Shown in pieces: positions 52,399 through 60,926 of a stretch of 64,000 nucleotides of DNA (positions are counted from its first letter, which is position 1; each line of letters begins with the position of its first letter). Origin of the DNA: Pseudomonas pohangensis. Its GTDB lineage: Bacteria; Pseudomonadota; Gammaproteobacteria; Pseudomonadales; Pseudomonadaceae. The translations under genes were made by a program, and so were the position numbers. The notes beneath the pieces were generated by a model. It did not search any database, was not told the origin of the DNA, and worked only from the letters and a program-made list of their open reading frames with translations. Where the stretch lies: the NCBI RefSeq assembly GCF_900105995.1, contig NZ_LT629785.1:3286001-3350000 (forward strand). Reading direction: 5' to 3'.

Positions 52399-55269
52399 CT
52401 ACTGGTAGTCAGACAGCGGCACGCAGGCACAGAACAGATTGCGGTCACCGTAAACGTTGTCAACCCGGTTTACGGTCGGCCAGTACTTGTGCAGACGGGT
52501 ATGTGTCGTCGGGCTGACGGCATGCTCGATGCTGTACGGCCGCTCCCACACGCCGATGACATCCGCCAGTGTGTGGGGTGCGCGCTTGAGCGGGTTGTCT
52601 TCGGCCGGCCACTGGCCTTCCTGCACTTTGGCGATCTCGGCACGGATGCTCAGCATGGCTTCGATAAAGCGATCCAGCTCGTGCTTGGATTCGCTTTCGG
52701 TGGGCTCGATCATCAGCGTACCGGGCACCGGGAAGGACATGGTCGGCGCATGGAAGCCGTAGTCCATCAGGCGCTTGGCCACGTCTTCCTCGCTGATGCC
52801 GGTTTCCGCTTTCAGCGGACGCAAGTCGAGGATGCACTCGTGGGCGACCCGACCGTTACGCCCGGCGTAGAGCACCGGAAAGGCTTCACCGAGGGCCTTG
52901 GCCAGGTAGTTGGCATTGAGGATCGCCACCTCGGTGGCATCGGCCAGTTGCGGGCCCATCATGGCGATGTACATCCAGCTGATCGGCAGGATGCTGGCGC
53001 TGCCCCAGGGCGCGGCGCTGACCGCACCGTTGCCGGGGTTCGGGCCCTTGATCGGCACCACCGGGTGGTTGGCGACGAAGGGCGCCAGATGCGCCTTGAC
53101 GCCGATCGGGCCCATGCCCGGGCCGCCACCGCCGTGGGGAATGCAGAAGGTCTTGTGCAGGTTCATGTGCGACACGTCGGCGCCGATATCCGCGGGGCGG
53201 GTCAGGCCGACCTGGGCGTTGAGGTTGGCACCATCCATGTAGACCTGGCCGCCGTGACTGTGGATCACCTCGCAGATTTCACGAATGCCTTCCTCGTACA
53301 CGCCGTGGGTCGAGGGGTAGGTGGCCATCAGGCAGGCCAGCTGCTCACCGGCTTCGGCCGCTTTCTTCTTCAGGTCTGCCAGATCCACGTTGCCCTCATC
53401 ATCGCAAGCGACGATCTGTACCCGCATGCTGGCCATCTGTGCCGAGGCCGGGTTGGTGCCGTGGGCCGAAGCGGGAATCAGGCAGATATTGCGATGCGCA
53501 TCGCCACGGCTCTCGTGGTATTTGCGGATCGCCAGCAGGCCGGCGTATTCACCCTGGGCGCCGGAATTGGGCTGCATGCAGATGGCATCGAAACCGGTGA
53601 TGGCGCACAGCCAGCTTTCCAGTTCCTCGATCATCAGGCGATAACCTTCGGCCTGCTCGACCGGCACGAAGGGGTGCAGGTTGGCGAACTGCGGCCAGGT
53701 GATCGGGATCATCTCGCTGGTGGCGTTGAGTTTCATGGTGCACGAGCCCAGCGGAATCATCGCCGTGTTCAGCGCCAGATCCTTGGTTTCCAGCTGCTTG
53801 AGGTAACGCAGCATTTCGGTTTCGCTGTGGTGGCTGTTGAACACCGGATGGGTCAGGTAGGCCGAACTGCGCTCCAGTCCCGCCGGGATACCGCTGGCAA
53901 CGCCGGCAGCATCCAGCGCGGCCACGTCCAGACCATGCTCTTCGCCGAGGAACAGATCGAACAGGTTGGCCACGGTATCGGCGCTGCAGGTTTCATCCAG
54001 GCTTACCGCCAGCACATCCTCACCGATCACCCGCAGGTTGATGCACTGGATGTGCGCACGGGCGAGGATTGCTGCCTGCTGGTTGCCGACCTGCACGGTC
54101 AGCGTATCGAAGAAGTGGTTGTTCAACCGCTTGAAGCCTTTTTGCTCAAGGCCGGCGGCAAGGATCGCGGTCAGCCGCTGCACCCGCTGGGCAATGCGCT
54201 TGAGGCCCTGCGGGCCGTGGTAAACCGCATACAGACTGGCAATATTGGCCAGCAGCACCTGCGAGGTACAGATGTTCGAGTTGGCCTTCTCGCGGCGGAT
54301 ATGCTGCTCGCGGGTCTGCAGTGCCAGACGCAGCGCACTGTTGCCGCGGGCATCCTTGGACACACCGATGATGCGGCCGGGGATGGCGCGCTTGTACTCG
54401 TCGCGGCAGGCGAAAAAGGCCGCGTGCGGGCCGCCGTAGCCCATCGGCACACCAAAGCGCTGTGCCGAACCGAAAACCACATCGGCGCCCAGCTCGCCCG
54501 GTGGTGTCAGCAGCAGCAGCCCGAGAATATCGGCGGAAACACAGGCCAGCGCCTGCTGCGCGTGCAGCTGATCGATCAGCGGCTTGATGTCACGGATTTC
54601 GCCCTGGCTGTCGGGGTACTGCAGCAGGCCGCCGAACACCTGGTAATTGGCCAGGTTGTCCACGCTATCGATGGCCAGCTCGAAGCCGAAGGCCTCGGCA
54701 CGGGTCTGCACCACGGAAATGGTCTGCGGATGGCAATTCTGGTCGACGAAGAACAGATTGCTCTTGCTCTTGGCCACGCGCTTGGCCATGGCCATGGCTT
54801 CAGCCGCAGCGGTGGCCTCATCGAGCAACGAGGCGCTGGCCAGATCGAGCCCGGTCAGGTCGATGGTCAGCTGCTGGAAGTTCAGCAACGCTTCCAGGCG
54901 GCCCTGGGCGATTTCCGGCTGGTAGGGCGTGTAGGCGGTGTACCAGCCCGGATTTTCCAGCACGTTGCGCAGGATCACCGTGGGCGTCAGGGTGCCGTGA
55001 TAGCCCATGCCGATCAGGCTGGTCCACACCTCGTTCTGCGCGGCATAGCCACGCAGCTTGGCCAATGCGCCCTCTTCGTCCAGCGCGGCCGGCAAGCCCA
55101 GCGGGCCATTCAGGCGAATCGCCGGCGGCACGGTCTGCGCGATCAGTTCGGCGCGGGTGGCCACCGCCAGGCTGCTGAGCATGGATTGCTGCTCGACGGC
55201 ATCCGGTCCGAGATGGCGACCGAGAAAGGCTTCGGATTGCAGCTGGGCGAGCGAAGGGGATTGCGACAT
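52399..55269 (-). CDS. gcvP: Glycine dehydrogenase (decarboxylating), P-protein
   Basis: A 956-residue pyridoxal-phosphate enzyme of the glycine cleavage system. It decarboxylates glycine and passes the aminomethyl group to the lipoyl arm of GcvH. N- and C-terminal halves are fused; the cofactor lysine is in HLNLHKTFCIPHGGGGPG in the second half. The length is normal (about 957). The ATG at 55269 is preceded by GAGGTTT at nine bases. Last gene of gcvT-gcvH-gcvP, separated from gcvH by 91 bases with two hairpins. Confidence 0.97.
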   Translation of the reverse strand: MSQSPSLAQLQSEAFLGRHLGPDAVEQQSMLSSLAVATRAELIAQTVPPAIRLNGPLGLPAALDEEGALAKLRGYAAQNEVWTSLIGMGYHGTLTPTVILRNVLENPGWYTAYTPYQPEIAQGRLEALLNFQQLTIDLTGLDLASASLLDEATAAAEAMAMAKRVAKSKSNLFFVDQNCHPQTISVVQTRAEAFGFELAIDSVDNLANYQVFGGLLQYPDSQGEIRDIKPLIDQLHAQQALACVSADILGLLLLTPPGELGADVVFGSAQRFGVPMGYGGPHAAFFACRDEYKRAIPGRIIGVSKDARGNSALRLALQTREQHIRREKANSNICTSQVLLANIASLYAVYHGPQGLKRIAQRVQRLTAILAAGLEQKGFKRLNNHFFDTLTVQVGNQQAAILARAHIQCINLRVIGEDVLAVSLDETCSADTVANLFDLFLGEEHGLDVAALDAAGVASGIPAGLERSSAYLTHPVFNSHHSETEMLRYLKQLETKDLALNTAMIPLGSCTMKLNATSEMIPITWPQFANLHPFVPVEQAEGYRLMIEELESWLCAITGFDAICMQPNSGAQGEYAGLLAIRKYHESRGDAHRNICLIPASAHGTNPASAQMASMRVQIVACDDEGNVDLADLKKKAAEAGEQLACLMATYPSTHGVYEEGIREICEVIHSHGGQVYMDGANLNAQVGLTRPADIGADVSHMNLHKTFCIPHGGGGPGMGPIGVKAHLAPFVANHPVVPIKGPNPGNGAVSAAPWGSASILPISWMYIAMMGPQLADATEVAILNANYLAKALGEAFPVLYAGRNGRVAHECILDLRPLKAETGISEEDVAKRLMDYGFHAPTMSFPVPGTLMIEPTESESKHELDRFIEAMLSIRAEIAKVQEGQWPAEDNPLKRAPHTLADVIGVWERPYSIEHAVSPTTHTRLHKYWPTVNRVDNVYGDRNLFCACVPLSDYQ

Positions 55270-55293
55270 GGGGCTAAACCTCAAAAATGACAA

Positions 55294-55314
55294 AGCCCCA
55301 TCGTCTATGGGGCT
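55294..55314 (-). terminator. Attenuator-like hairpin ahead of gcvP
   Basis: An 8-bp stem AGCCCCAT/ATGGGGCT with a five-base loop; on the minus strand it is followed by TTTGTCATTTTT and then the gcvP ribosome-binding site. It fits a partial terminator between gcvH and gcvP. Confidence 0.55.
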
Positions 55315-55336
55315 GGCGAAACTTCTCGGGCAATCT

Positions 55337-55354
55337 GCCCCCTGGGACGGGGGC
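55337..55354 (-). other. Hairpin directly after the gcvH stop
   Basis: A 6-bp GC stem GCCCCC/GGGGGC with a six-base loop, seven bases from the gcvH stop codon. No T-tract. A messenger-stabilising or processing element is possible. Confidence 0.4.
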
Positions 55355-55360
55355 TATCCG

Positions 55361-55744
55361 TCAGGCGTCGGCAGCGGCCTGATAGGCTGCCGCATCCAGC
55401 AACTGGTCCAGCTCGGCAACAGTGGCCGGCTTGAGCTTGAAAAACCAGTTGGCGTAAGGGTCTTCATTGACCAGTTCCGGGTTATCCGTCAACGCAGCGT
55501 TTACCGCGATGATTTCACCGCTGATCGGCGCGTAGATGTCCGAAGCCGCCTTGACCGACTCGACTACCCCGGCCTGCTGCCCTGCAGCCAGAGAGGCACC
55601 GACCTCCGGCAGCTCGACAAACACCACATCACCGAGGGCTTCCTGGGCATGATCGGAAATGCCTACCGTCACACTGCCATCGGCTTCCAGACGGGCCCAT
55701 TCGTGGCTGGCGGCATAACGCAGGTCAGCGGGTACATTGCTCAT
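55361..55744 (-). CDS. gcvH: Glycine cleavage system H-protein
   Basis: A 127-residue lipoyl carrier. Lys65 in VESVKAASDIYAP is the lipoylation site; it shuttles the aminomethyl intermediate between GcvP, GcvT and the lipoamide dehydrogenase. The length is standard. GAGGAA precedes the ATG. Between gcvT and gcvP. Confidence 0.96.
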   Translation of the reverse strand: MSNVPADLRYAASHEWARLEADGSVTVGISDHAQEALGDVVFVELPEVGASLAAGQQAGVVESVKAASDIYAPISGEIIAVNAALTDNPELVNEDPYANWFFKLKPATVAELDQLLDAAAYQAAADA

Positions 55745-55812
55745 GTGTCATTCCTCAAATGTCAGTGGCAGCATCGGTCTGCCGGAAATTTAGCAGGTTG
55801 GGTGCATAGACC

Positions 55813-56895
55813 CTAGATCAAAGCCTTGCCATTACGCACAAATATAGGTTGCACCACGCGCACCGGAAACCATTTGCCACGAATCTCGACCTGGGCGCGG
55901 TCACCGGTGGCCGCCGGCACACGTGCCAGGGCGATCGACTTGCCGAGGGTCGGCGAGAAACTGCCGCTGGTGATCTCGCCATCACCAACACCCTCGACGC
56001 GGACCATCTGATGAGCGCGCAGAACGCCGCGTTCCTCCAGCACCAGTCCGACCAGACGCGGCTGGTTGCCGACACTGCGCTGGCTCTGCAGCGCGGCACG
56101 GCCGACAAACTCACGGCTGGCCGGCTCCCAGCCGATGGTCCAGCCCATGTTGGCCGCCAGCGGCGAGACGCTTTCATCCATGTCCTGGCCGTACAGGTTC
56201 ATGCCGGCCTCCAGACGCAGGGTGTCACGGGCGCCGAGACCGATCGGGGCGATACCGGCGCCGACCAGCTCACTGAGGAAAGCCGGGGCCTGTTCGGCCG
56301 GCAGCATGATTTCCAGACCGTCCTCACCGGTGTAACCGGTACGCGCGATGAACCAGTCACCTTCAGGCAAACCCTGGAATGGCTTGAGCTGGTTGATCAG
56401 CGCCGCACGCGCCGGCGATACCAGTTCGGCAGTCTTGGCGCGGGCGTTCGGCCCCTGGATGGCAAGCATGGCCAGTTCGGCACGCTCGTTGAGGGTGACA
56501 TCAAAGCCGGCTGTCTGCGCCTGCATCCAGGCCAGATCCTTGTCGCGGGTGGCGGCGTTGACCACCACTCGGTAGCCATCCTCGGCAAGGTAGGTGATCA
56601 GGTCATCGATCACCCCGCCCTCTTCATTGAGCATACCGCTGTAGAGCGCCTTGCCCGGCGTGGTCAGCCGCTCGACATCATTGGCCAGCAGATGCTGCAG
56701 ATAAGCCTTGGCTTGCGCGCCGGCAACATCCACCACGGTCATGTGCGAAACATCGAAGACACCACAATCGCGGCGCACCTGATGGTGCTCCTCGACTTGC
56801 GAGCCATAGTGCAGCGGCATATCCCAGCCGCCGAAGTCGACCATCTTGGCACCCAGGGCAAGGTGCTGGTCGTAAAGAGGGGTGCGTTGTCCCAT
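55813..56895 (-). CDS. gcvT: Aminomethyltransferase, glycine cleavage T-protein
   Basis: A 360-residue folate-dependent enzyme that moves the methylene from GcvH to tetrahydrofolate and releases ammonia. The N-terminus TPLYDQHLALGAKMVDFGGW and the segment GVFDVSHM are diagnostic. The ATG at 56895 follows GGAGCCACTT; the open frame extends to 56949 without a site. First gene of gcvTHP. The leader holds a 7-bp inverted repeat. No glycine riboswitch signature was found. Confidence 0.96.
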   Translation of the reverse strand: MGQRTPLYDQHLALGAKMVDFGGWDMPLHYGSQVEEHHQVRRDCGVFDVSHMTVVDVAGAQAKAYLQHLLANDVERLTTPGKALYSGMLNEEGGVIDDLITYLAEDGYRVVVNAATRDKDLAWMQAQTAGFDVTLNERAELAMLAIQGPNARAKTAELVSPARAALINQLKPFQGLPEGDWFIARTGYTGEDGLEIMLPAEQAPAFLSELVGAGIAPIGLGARDTLRLEAGMNLYGQDMDESVSPLAANMGWTIGWEPASREFVGRAALQSQRSVGNQPRLVGLVLEERGVLRAHQMVRVEGVGDGEITSGSFSPTLGKSIALARVPAATGDRAQVEIRGKWFPVRVVQPIFVRNGKALI

Positions 56896-56938
56896 AAGTG
56901 GCTCCGCAATGCGCTGGCATGTTTCAGGAGGCGCGCAT

Positions 56939-56959
56939 TGTAACGGCAAGGTCGTTACA
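56939..56959 (-). promoter_or_regulatory. Inverted repeat in the gcvT leader
   Basis: A perfect 7-bp inverted repeat TGTAACG/CGTTACA with a seven-base spacer, 44 bases upstream of the gcvT ATG. It could be an operator or a leader hairpin. Confidence 0.4.
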
Positions 56960-57015
56960 GGTCATCTTGCACAGATCAACGGAATTGCTCGGCAGCGGGT
57001 GATTTAACGGATCGA

Positions 57016-57032
57016 GCTGACCAACGGTCAGC
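57016..57032 (+). promoter_or_regulatory. Palindromic candidate TetR-family operator
   Basis: A perfect 7-bp inverted repeat GCTGACC-AAC-GGTCAGC lies in the gap between the divergent gcvT and tetR genes, 61 bases before the tetR start. The core TGACC-N3-GGTCA resembles known TetR-family operators. A possible -10 (GATACT, 57039-57044) lies 16 bases after CTGACC, so a bound repressor would block the -35. Confidence 0.55.
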
Positions 57033-57092
57033 GTTATCGATACTTTTTGTATTTAATCTGTCCAGATAACTAGAAAAAAACCGAGGCTTGCC

Positions 57093-57701
57093 GTGGCCGA
57101 TCCACGCAGTGAACGCAGCGCTCAAAAACTGGCGGATGCCCAGATCGAACTGTTGCTCGAGCAACCGGGAAAAACGCCGACGGTCGAGCAGGTACTGCAA
57201 CGTGCCGGCGTCGCACGCGCCACGTTTTATCGCCACTTCACCGACCTTGACGCCCTGCTGGCCTGGCAAGTCGAGCGCATGCTGGATGCGATTTCCGCCA
57301 GCATCGACTGGAGCAGCCATGTTCAGGAAGGATTGTTCAGCGGGCGGGTGACTCGCGCCGTACTTGAACATGCGCTGGCCAGACCCGACGTGTACCGGCT
57401 GTTCGTTACCGGCCAGGCCGGAGCCGTACCCATGGACCGCCTGTTCAGCCGTTTTTACCAGGCCTCCCTGGCCTTCCAGAAACAACGCTGCGCGCAGCTG
57501 GGCATTCAACCCGGCGCGCCGCTGGAAGTCATCTGCAGCAGCCTCAGCGGCCAGCTGATCGGCATGCTGCGCTGGATGCTGCAGAGCCCCACCGAAGTCA
57601 ACCGCGAGCAGGCGGTGAGCTGGATGCGCCAGATGTTTCTGTACGGCGTGCAGCAATTCCTCGAACCTGCGGAAAGCATTCCGGGCGTCCCGCACAACTA
57701 G
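57093..57701 (+). CDS. TetR-family transcriptional regulator
   Basis: A 202-residue regulator with an N-terminal helix-turn-helix (about 28-55, TVEQVLQRAGVARATFYRHF) and a helical ligand-binding domain. GTG start with GAGG upstream. Divergent from gcvT and convergent with the iron transporter permease gene, across 142 bases with no clear terminator. The ligand and targets are unknown; a palindrome in its own promoter region points to autoregulation and perhaps effects on gcvT. Confidence 0.87.
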   Translation: MADPRSERSAQKLADAQIELLLEQPGKTPTVEQVLQRAGVARATFYRHFTDLDALLAWQVERMLDAISASIDWSSHVQEGLFSGRVTRAVLEHALARPDVYRLFVTGQAGAVPMDRLFSRFYQASLAFQKQRCAQLGIQPGAPLEVICSSLSGQLIGMLRWMLQSPTEVNREQAVSWMRQMFLYGVQQFLEPAESIPGVPHN

Positions 57702-57843
57702 TCCATGGTGCCAACGGCGAGCTGAAGTCAGGCCAGCGGTTAGTTGCCCCGCAGGAGCGGCAGACACATGGCTGACGGTTGAAGCGCGAGTCGGTCAACC
57801 CCCGGCGCAAGCCGCTGGAACCGGCCGGGCTCTTTCAACCCTG

Positions 57844-59460
57844 TCAGCCGATGCGCCGCCCCGAGCGGCGGATCAGCACTATTACCGGCAACAGGCCAAC
57901 CGCCACCAGCGTCAGCGCCGGCAAGGACGCACGCGCCCACTCACCCTCGCTGGTCAGCTCGAAAATCCGCACGGCCAGGGTATCCCAGCCAAACGGCCGC
58001 ATCAGCAAAGTGGCCGGCATCTCCTTGAGCACATCGACAAATACCAGCAATGCCGCACTCAGGGTGCCGGGCAGCAGCAGCGGCAGGTACAGGCGGCGCA
58101 ACATCGGCCGGCCGCTGACGCCGAGGCTGCGTGACGCTTCCGGCAAGGACGGGCGAATCCGCGCCAGGCTGTTCTCCAGCGGGCTGTAGGCCACCGCCAT
58201 GAAACGGATCAGATAGGCCAGCAGCATGGCCGTCAGGCTGCCCGCCAGCAGGGGTTTGCCGGCACCAGCGAAGTGCTGGGTCAGCGGAATCACCAGCTGG
58301 TTATCCAGATAGCTGAAGGCCAGCATGATCGACACTGCGAGCATCGAGCCCGGCAAGGCGTATCCCAGATTGGCGATGCCGACCAGCGCACGCATGCGCC
58401 GGCTCGGCAACTGCCGGCGGGCAAAGGCCAGCCACAGCGCCAGCAGCACGGTCAGCACGGCGGCCAAGGCGCCAAGGTAAAGGGTATGCAGGATCAGCTC
58501 GACATAGCGCTGATCCAGATCGAAGCGGGCCCGCTGCCAGAACCACACCAGCAGCTGCAGCAGCGGAATGACAAAGGCACAGGCGAATACCAGCCCGCAC
58601 CAACCGGATGCCGCCAGCGCGCGCCAGCCTCTGAGCCGGTACAGCGCCCGACTGCGTGCGCGCTCCTGCACCGGTCGCTGGGCGCCCCGCGCCTTGCGCT
58701 CGCCATACAGCACCAGCGCGACGAACAGCAGCAGCAGGCTGGCTAGCTGGGTGGCGCTGCTCAGGCTGAACAGGCTGTACCAGGTCTTGTAGATCGCCGT
58801 GGTGAAAGTGTCGAAATTGAATGCGGCCACCGCACCGAAATCGGCCAGGGTTTCCATCACTGCCAGCGCCATGCCGGCGCCGATCGCCGGTCGCGCCATC
58901 GGCAGCGCCACGCGCCAGAAGGCCTGCGTAGGTGACAGGCCGAGCACCCGCGCCGCCTCCATCAGGCCCTTGCCCTGGGCAATGAACGCCGCCCGCGCCA
59001 GCAGATAGACATAGGGGTAGAACACCAGCACCAGCACCACGATCACCCCGCCGCCGGAGCGCACCTTGGGCAAGCGCAGATCCGCACCAAACAGCTCGCG
59101 CAGCAACGTCTGCAGCGGCCCGGCAAAGTCCAGCAGGCCGATAAAGACGAATGCCAATACATAGGCCGGTATGGCAAACGGCAGCATCAGCGCCCAGTCC
59201 AGCCAGCGCCGCCCGGGGAATTCGCAGAGCGCCGTAAGCCAGGCCAGGCTCACCCCCAGCAGCAACACGCCGACACCGACGCCGAGCACCAGTTGCAGGG
59301 TATTGCCGAGCAGGCGTGGCAGCTGGGTTTGCCACAGGTGCGCCCAGATCGTCACGTCCACTTCCTGCCAGCTGAGCAGCAGCACGCTCAACGGCAGGAT
59401 TACCAGCGCTGCCAGGGCAACGGCCGGTACATACCAGCGACGACGGTTCGAATGGGGCAC
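57844..59460 (-). CDS. Iron(III) ABC transporter permease, fused double domain
   Basis: A 538-residue inner-membrane protein with two MetI-type permease domains and about 12 transmembrane segments, as in FbpB/SfuB/HitB. Both cytosolic EAA-type loops are visible (GLMEAARVLGLSPTQAFWRVALP and the later LPEASRSLGVSGRPML). It is the channel for periplasmic ferric iron. The GTG at 59460 follows GGGAGC and gives the P. aeruginosa PA5216 length. Neither an ATPase gene nor the binding-protein gene is adjacent; the latter lies 2.6 kb further on the same strand. Confidence 0.92.
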   Translation of the reverse strand: MPHSNRRRWYVPAVALAALVILPLSVLLLSWQEVDVTIWAHLWQTQLPRLLGNTLQLVLGVGVGVLLLGVSLAWLTALCEFPGRRWLDWALMLPFAIPAYVLAFVFIGLLDFAGPLQTLLRELFGADLRLPKVRSGGGVIVVLVLVFYPYVYLLARAAFIAQGKGLMEAARVLGLSPTQAFWRVALPMARPAIGAGMALAVMETLADFGAVAAFNFDTFTTAIYKTWYSLFSLSSATQLASLLLLFVALVLYGERKARGAQRPVQERARSRALYRLRGWRALAASGWCGLVFACAFVIPLLQLLVWFWQRARFDLDQRYVELILHTLYLGALAAVLTVLLALWLAFARRQLPSRRMRALVGIANLGYALPGSMLAVSIMLAFSYLDNQLVIPLTQHFAGAGKPLLAGSLTAMLLAYLIRFMAVAYSPLENSLARIRPSLPEASRSLGVSGRPMLRRLYLPLLLPGTLSAALLVFVDVLKEMPATLLMRPFGWDTLAVRIFELTSEGEWARASLPALTLVAVGLLPVIVLIRRSGRRIG

Positions 59461-59639
59461 AGGCGCTCCCGGGCACTGCAGCAACAAAGGGGCGGCCAGT
59501 ATAACGGCCTGCTGCACCGCCGGTGGTGGCAATCGCGCACGCGCTCAATCAGCCGGACTGATGCCCTTGCATTCAACCCCGCACCCGCCGGCGACTTTGA
59601 CCTACCCTGAGCGCATCACGCATTGTTACGGAGCCCGGC

Positions 59640-60893
59640 ATGTCCTCTTCTGCTTACCTGAACAGCCCCTGGCCGGGCGAAGATGGCGGCCCGCAGCGTC
59701 TGCAGATACCGCGCAGCGGCAGCGGGCTGGCGCTGCAGCCGGGCGAAACGCTGGGCTGCGTGACGCGCAACACACTGATGTCGACCATGACCGTGCTCGG
59801 CGCGCCCGGTGAAGTGTACCTGCTGACCCACTCCGCGCTGCGCGCCAACATCGGCCTGCCGACCACTTCCTGCGTCGAACTGATCGACCCGCTGACCCTG
59901 CAAACCCGCTGCAAATCGCCACGCCTTAAGGGCGGGCCGATGTGGCCGGGCGGCATGGCGATCCATCGCAACGGCGATTTGTATGTGGTCTACGGGCGCT
60001 ACGCACACCGGCTCAATCGTGCCTGTGAGCCGCTGGCCAGCCGGCAGCTGCCGGTGAATCTGCCGTACAACTCGTTCGTCATCCTCGACAACGGCCTGCT
60101 GGTGACCAAGAACCTTTCGGACAGCGTACCGGCGCGCATCAGTGTGCTCGATCCGCACACCCTCGAGCCGGTGTGTGCCGACATCGAATGCCCGGAGCCG
60201 TCGATAGCCCGACTGAGCAGCAGCGGCAACACGCTGTATGTGGTCGGCGTGCGCTCGATCATGCGTTACCACTGGAGCGATAGCTCACAAACGCTGCAGC
60301 GCGATCCGGACTGGCACTGCGACTATATCGGCGACAGCAGCCAGACTTACGGCTGGGACGTGGTGCTGGAAGGCGGCCATGCCTGGTTCATGGACAACGG
60401 CAAACACCGCTACGTCACCCGCATGATCGGTGCCGGCGTCAACCCGACTGCCAACCGGCTGATCCGGGTGGCGCTGGACGATGCACGCAACCGGGAAATT
60501 CTGCCGATCAGCGGCCTGCGCGGCGGTAGCGTGACCAACCCGCCCCTGCATGACTTCCAGCGGCAGATCGTGGTGGCCTATGACTCGGCCAACAGCTACC
60601 TGCGCGCCTGGCGTTTCAACCCGCAATCCCATGCGTTGACGCCACTCTGGGACAAGCACGCCTTCGGCTGCGCCAGCCACATGATCAGCTACCCCGACAG
60701 CGGCGAGCTGGTGGTCAACGATTACCGCAAGCGCGGCGAAGAAGTGGTGGTACTGAATATCGAAAACGGTGCCGAGCTGGCGCGGGTGCGCAGCGGCGGT
60801 CTGACCCAGGGCGTGGTGTTCCCCAGCAGCGGCTGGAACCGCGACCTGTACTGGTCATCCATGGGGCGGTTGGCGCGGATTTTTGTGCAGTGA
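59640..60893 (+). CDS. Predicted beta-propeller protein of unknown function
   Basis: A 417-residue protein with no signal peptide or membrane helix. It shows repeated blade-like stretches with hydrophobic strands and G/D/W turns (GMAIHRNGDLYVVYGRYAHR, FVILDNGLLVTKNL, GELVVNDYRKRGEEVVVLN, LYWSSMGRLARIFV), suggesting a six- or seven-bladed propeller. The GDLYVVY and ENGAELARV elements recall YVTN/quinoprotein-like repeats. I do not recognise a named family. Divergent from the iron permease gene and convergent with glutaminase. Confidence 0.72.
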   Translation: MSSSAYLNSPWPGEDGGPQRLQIPRSGSGLALQPGETLGCVTRNTLMSTMTVLGAPGEVYLLTHSALRANIGLPTTSCVELIDPLTLQTRCKSPRLKGGPMWPGGMAIHRNGDLYVVYGRYAHRLNRACEPLASRQLPVNLPYNSFVILDNGLLVTKNLSDSVPARISVLDPHTLEPVCADIECPEPSIARLSSSGNTLYVVGVRSIMRYHWSDSSQTLQRDPDWHCDYIGDSSQTYGWDVVLEGGHAWFMDNGKHRYVTRMIGAGVNPTANRLIRVALDDARNREILPISGLRGGSVTNPPLHDFQRQIVVAYDSANSYLRAWRFNPQSHALTPLWDKHAFGCASHMISYPDSGELVVNDYRKRGEEVVVLNIENGAELARVRSGGLTQGVVFPSSGWNRDLYWSSMGRLARIFVQ

Positions 60894-60926
60894 AGGCGGC
60901 GGCCGGCCGTCTTGCTGCGGCAACGC

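Noticed and set aside
52489..55290. A 933-codon open frame on the plus strand
   Set aside because: It is the antisense shadow of gcvP, produced by strong GC bias at third codon positions; its product has no recognisable domain and an unlikely His/Gln/Gly-rich composition.
56896..57092. Glycine riboswitch upstream of gcvT
   Set aside because: The conserved core bases of the tandem glycine aptamers are not found by eye in the leader on the gcvT strand.
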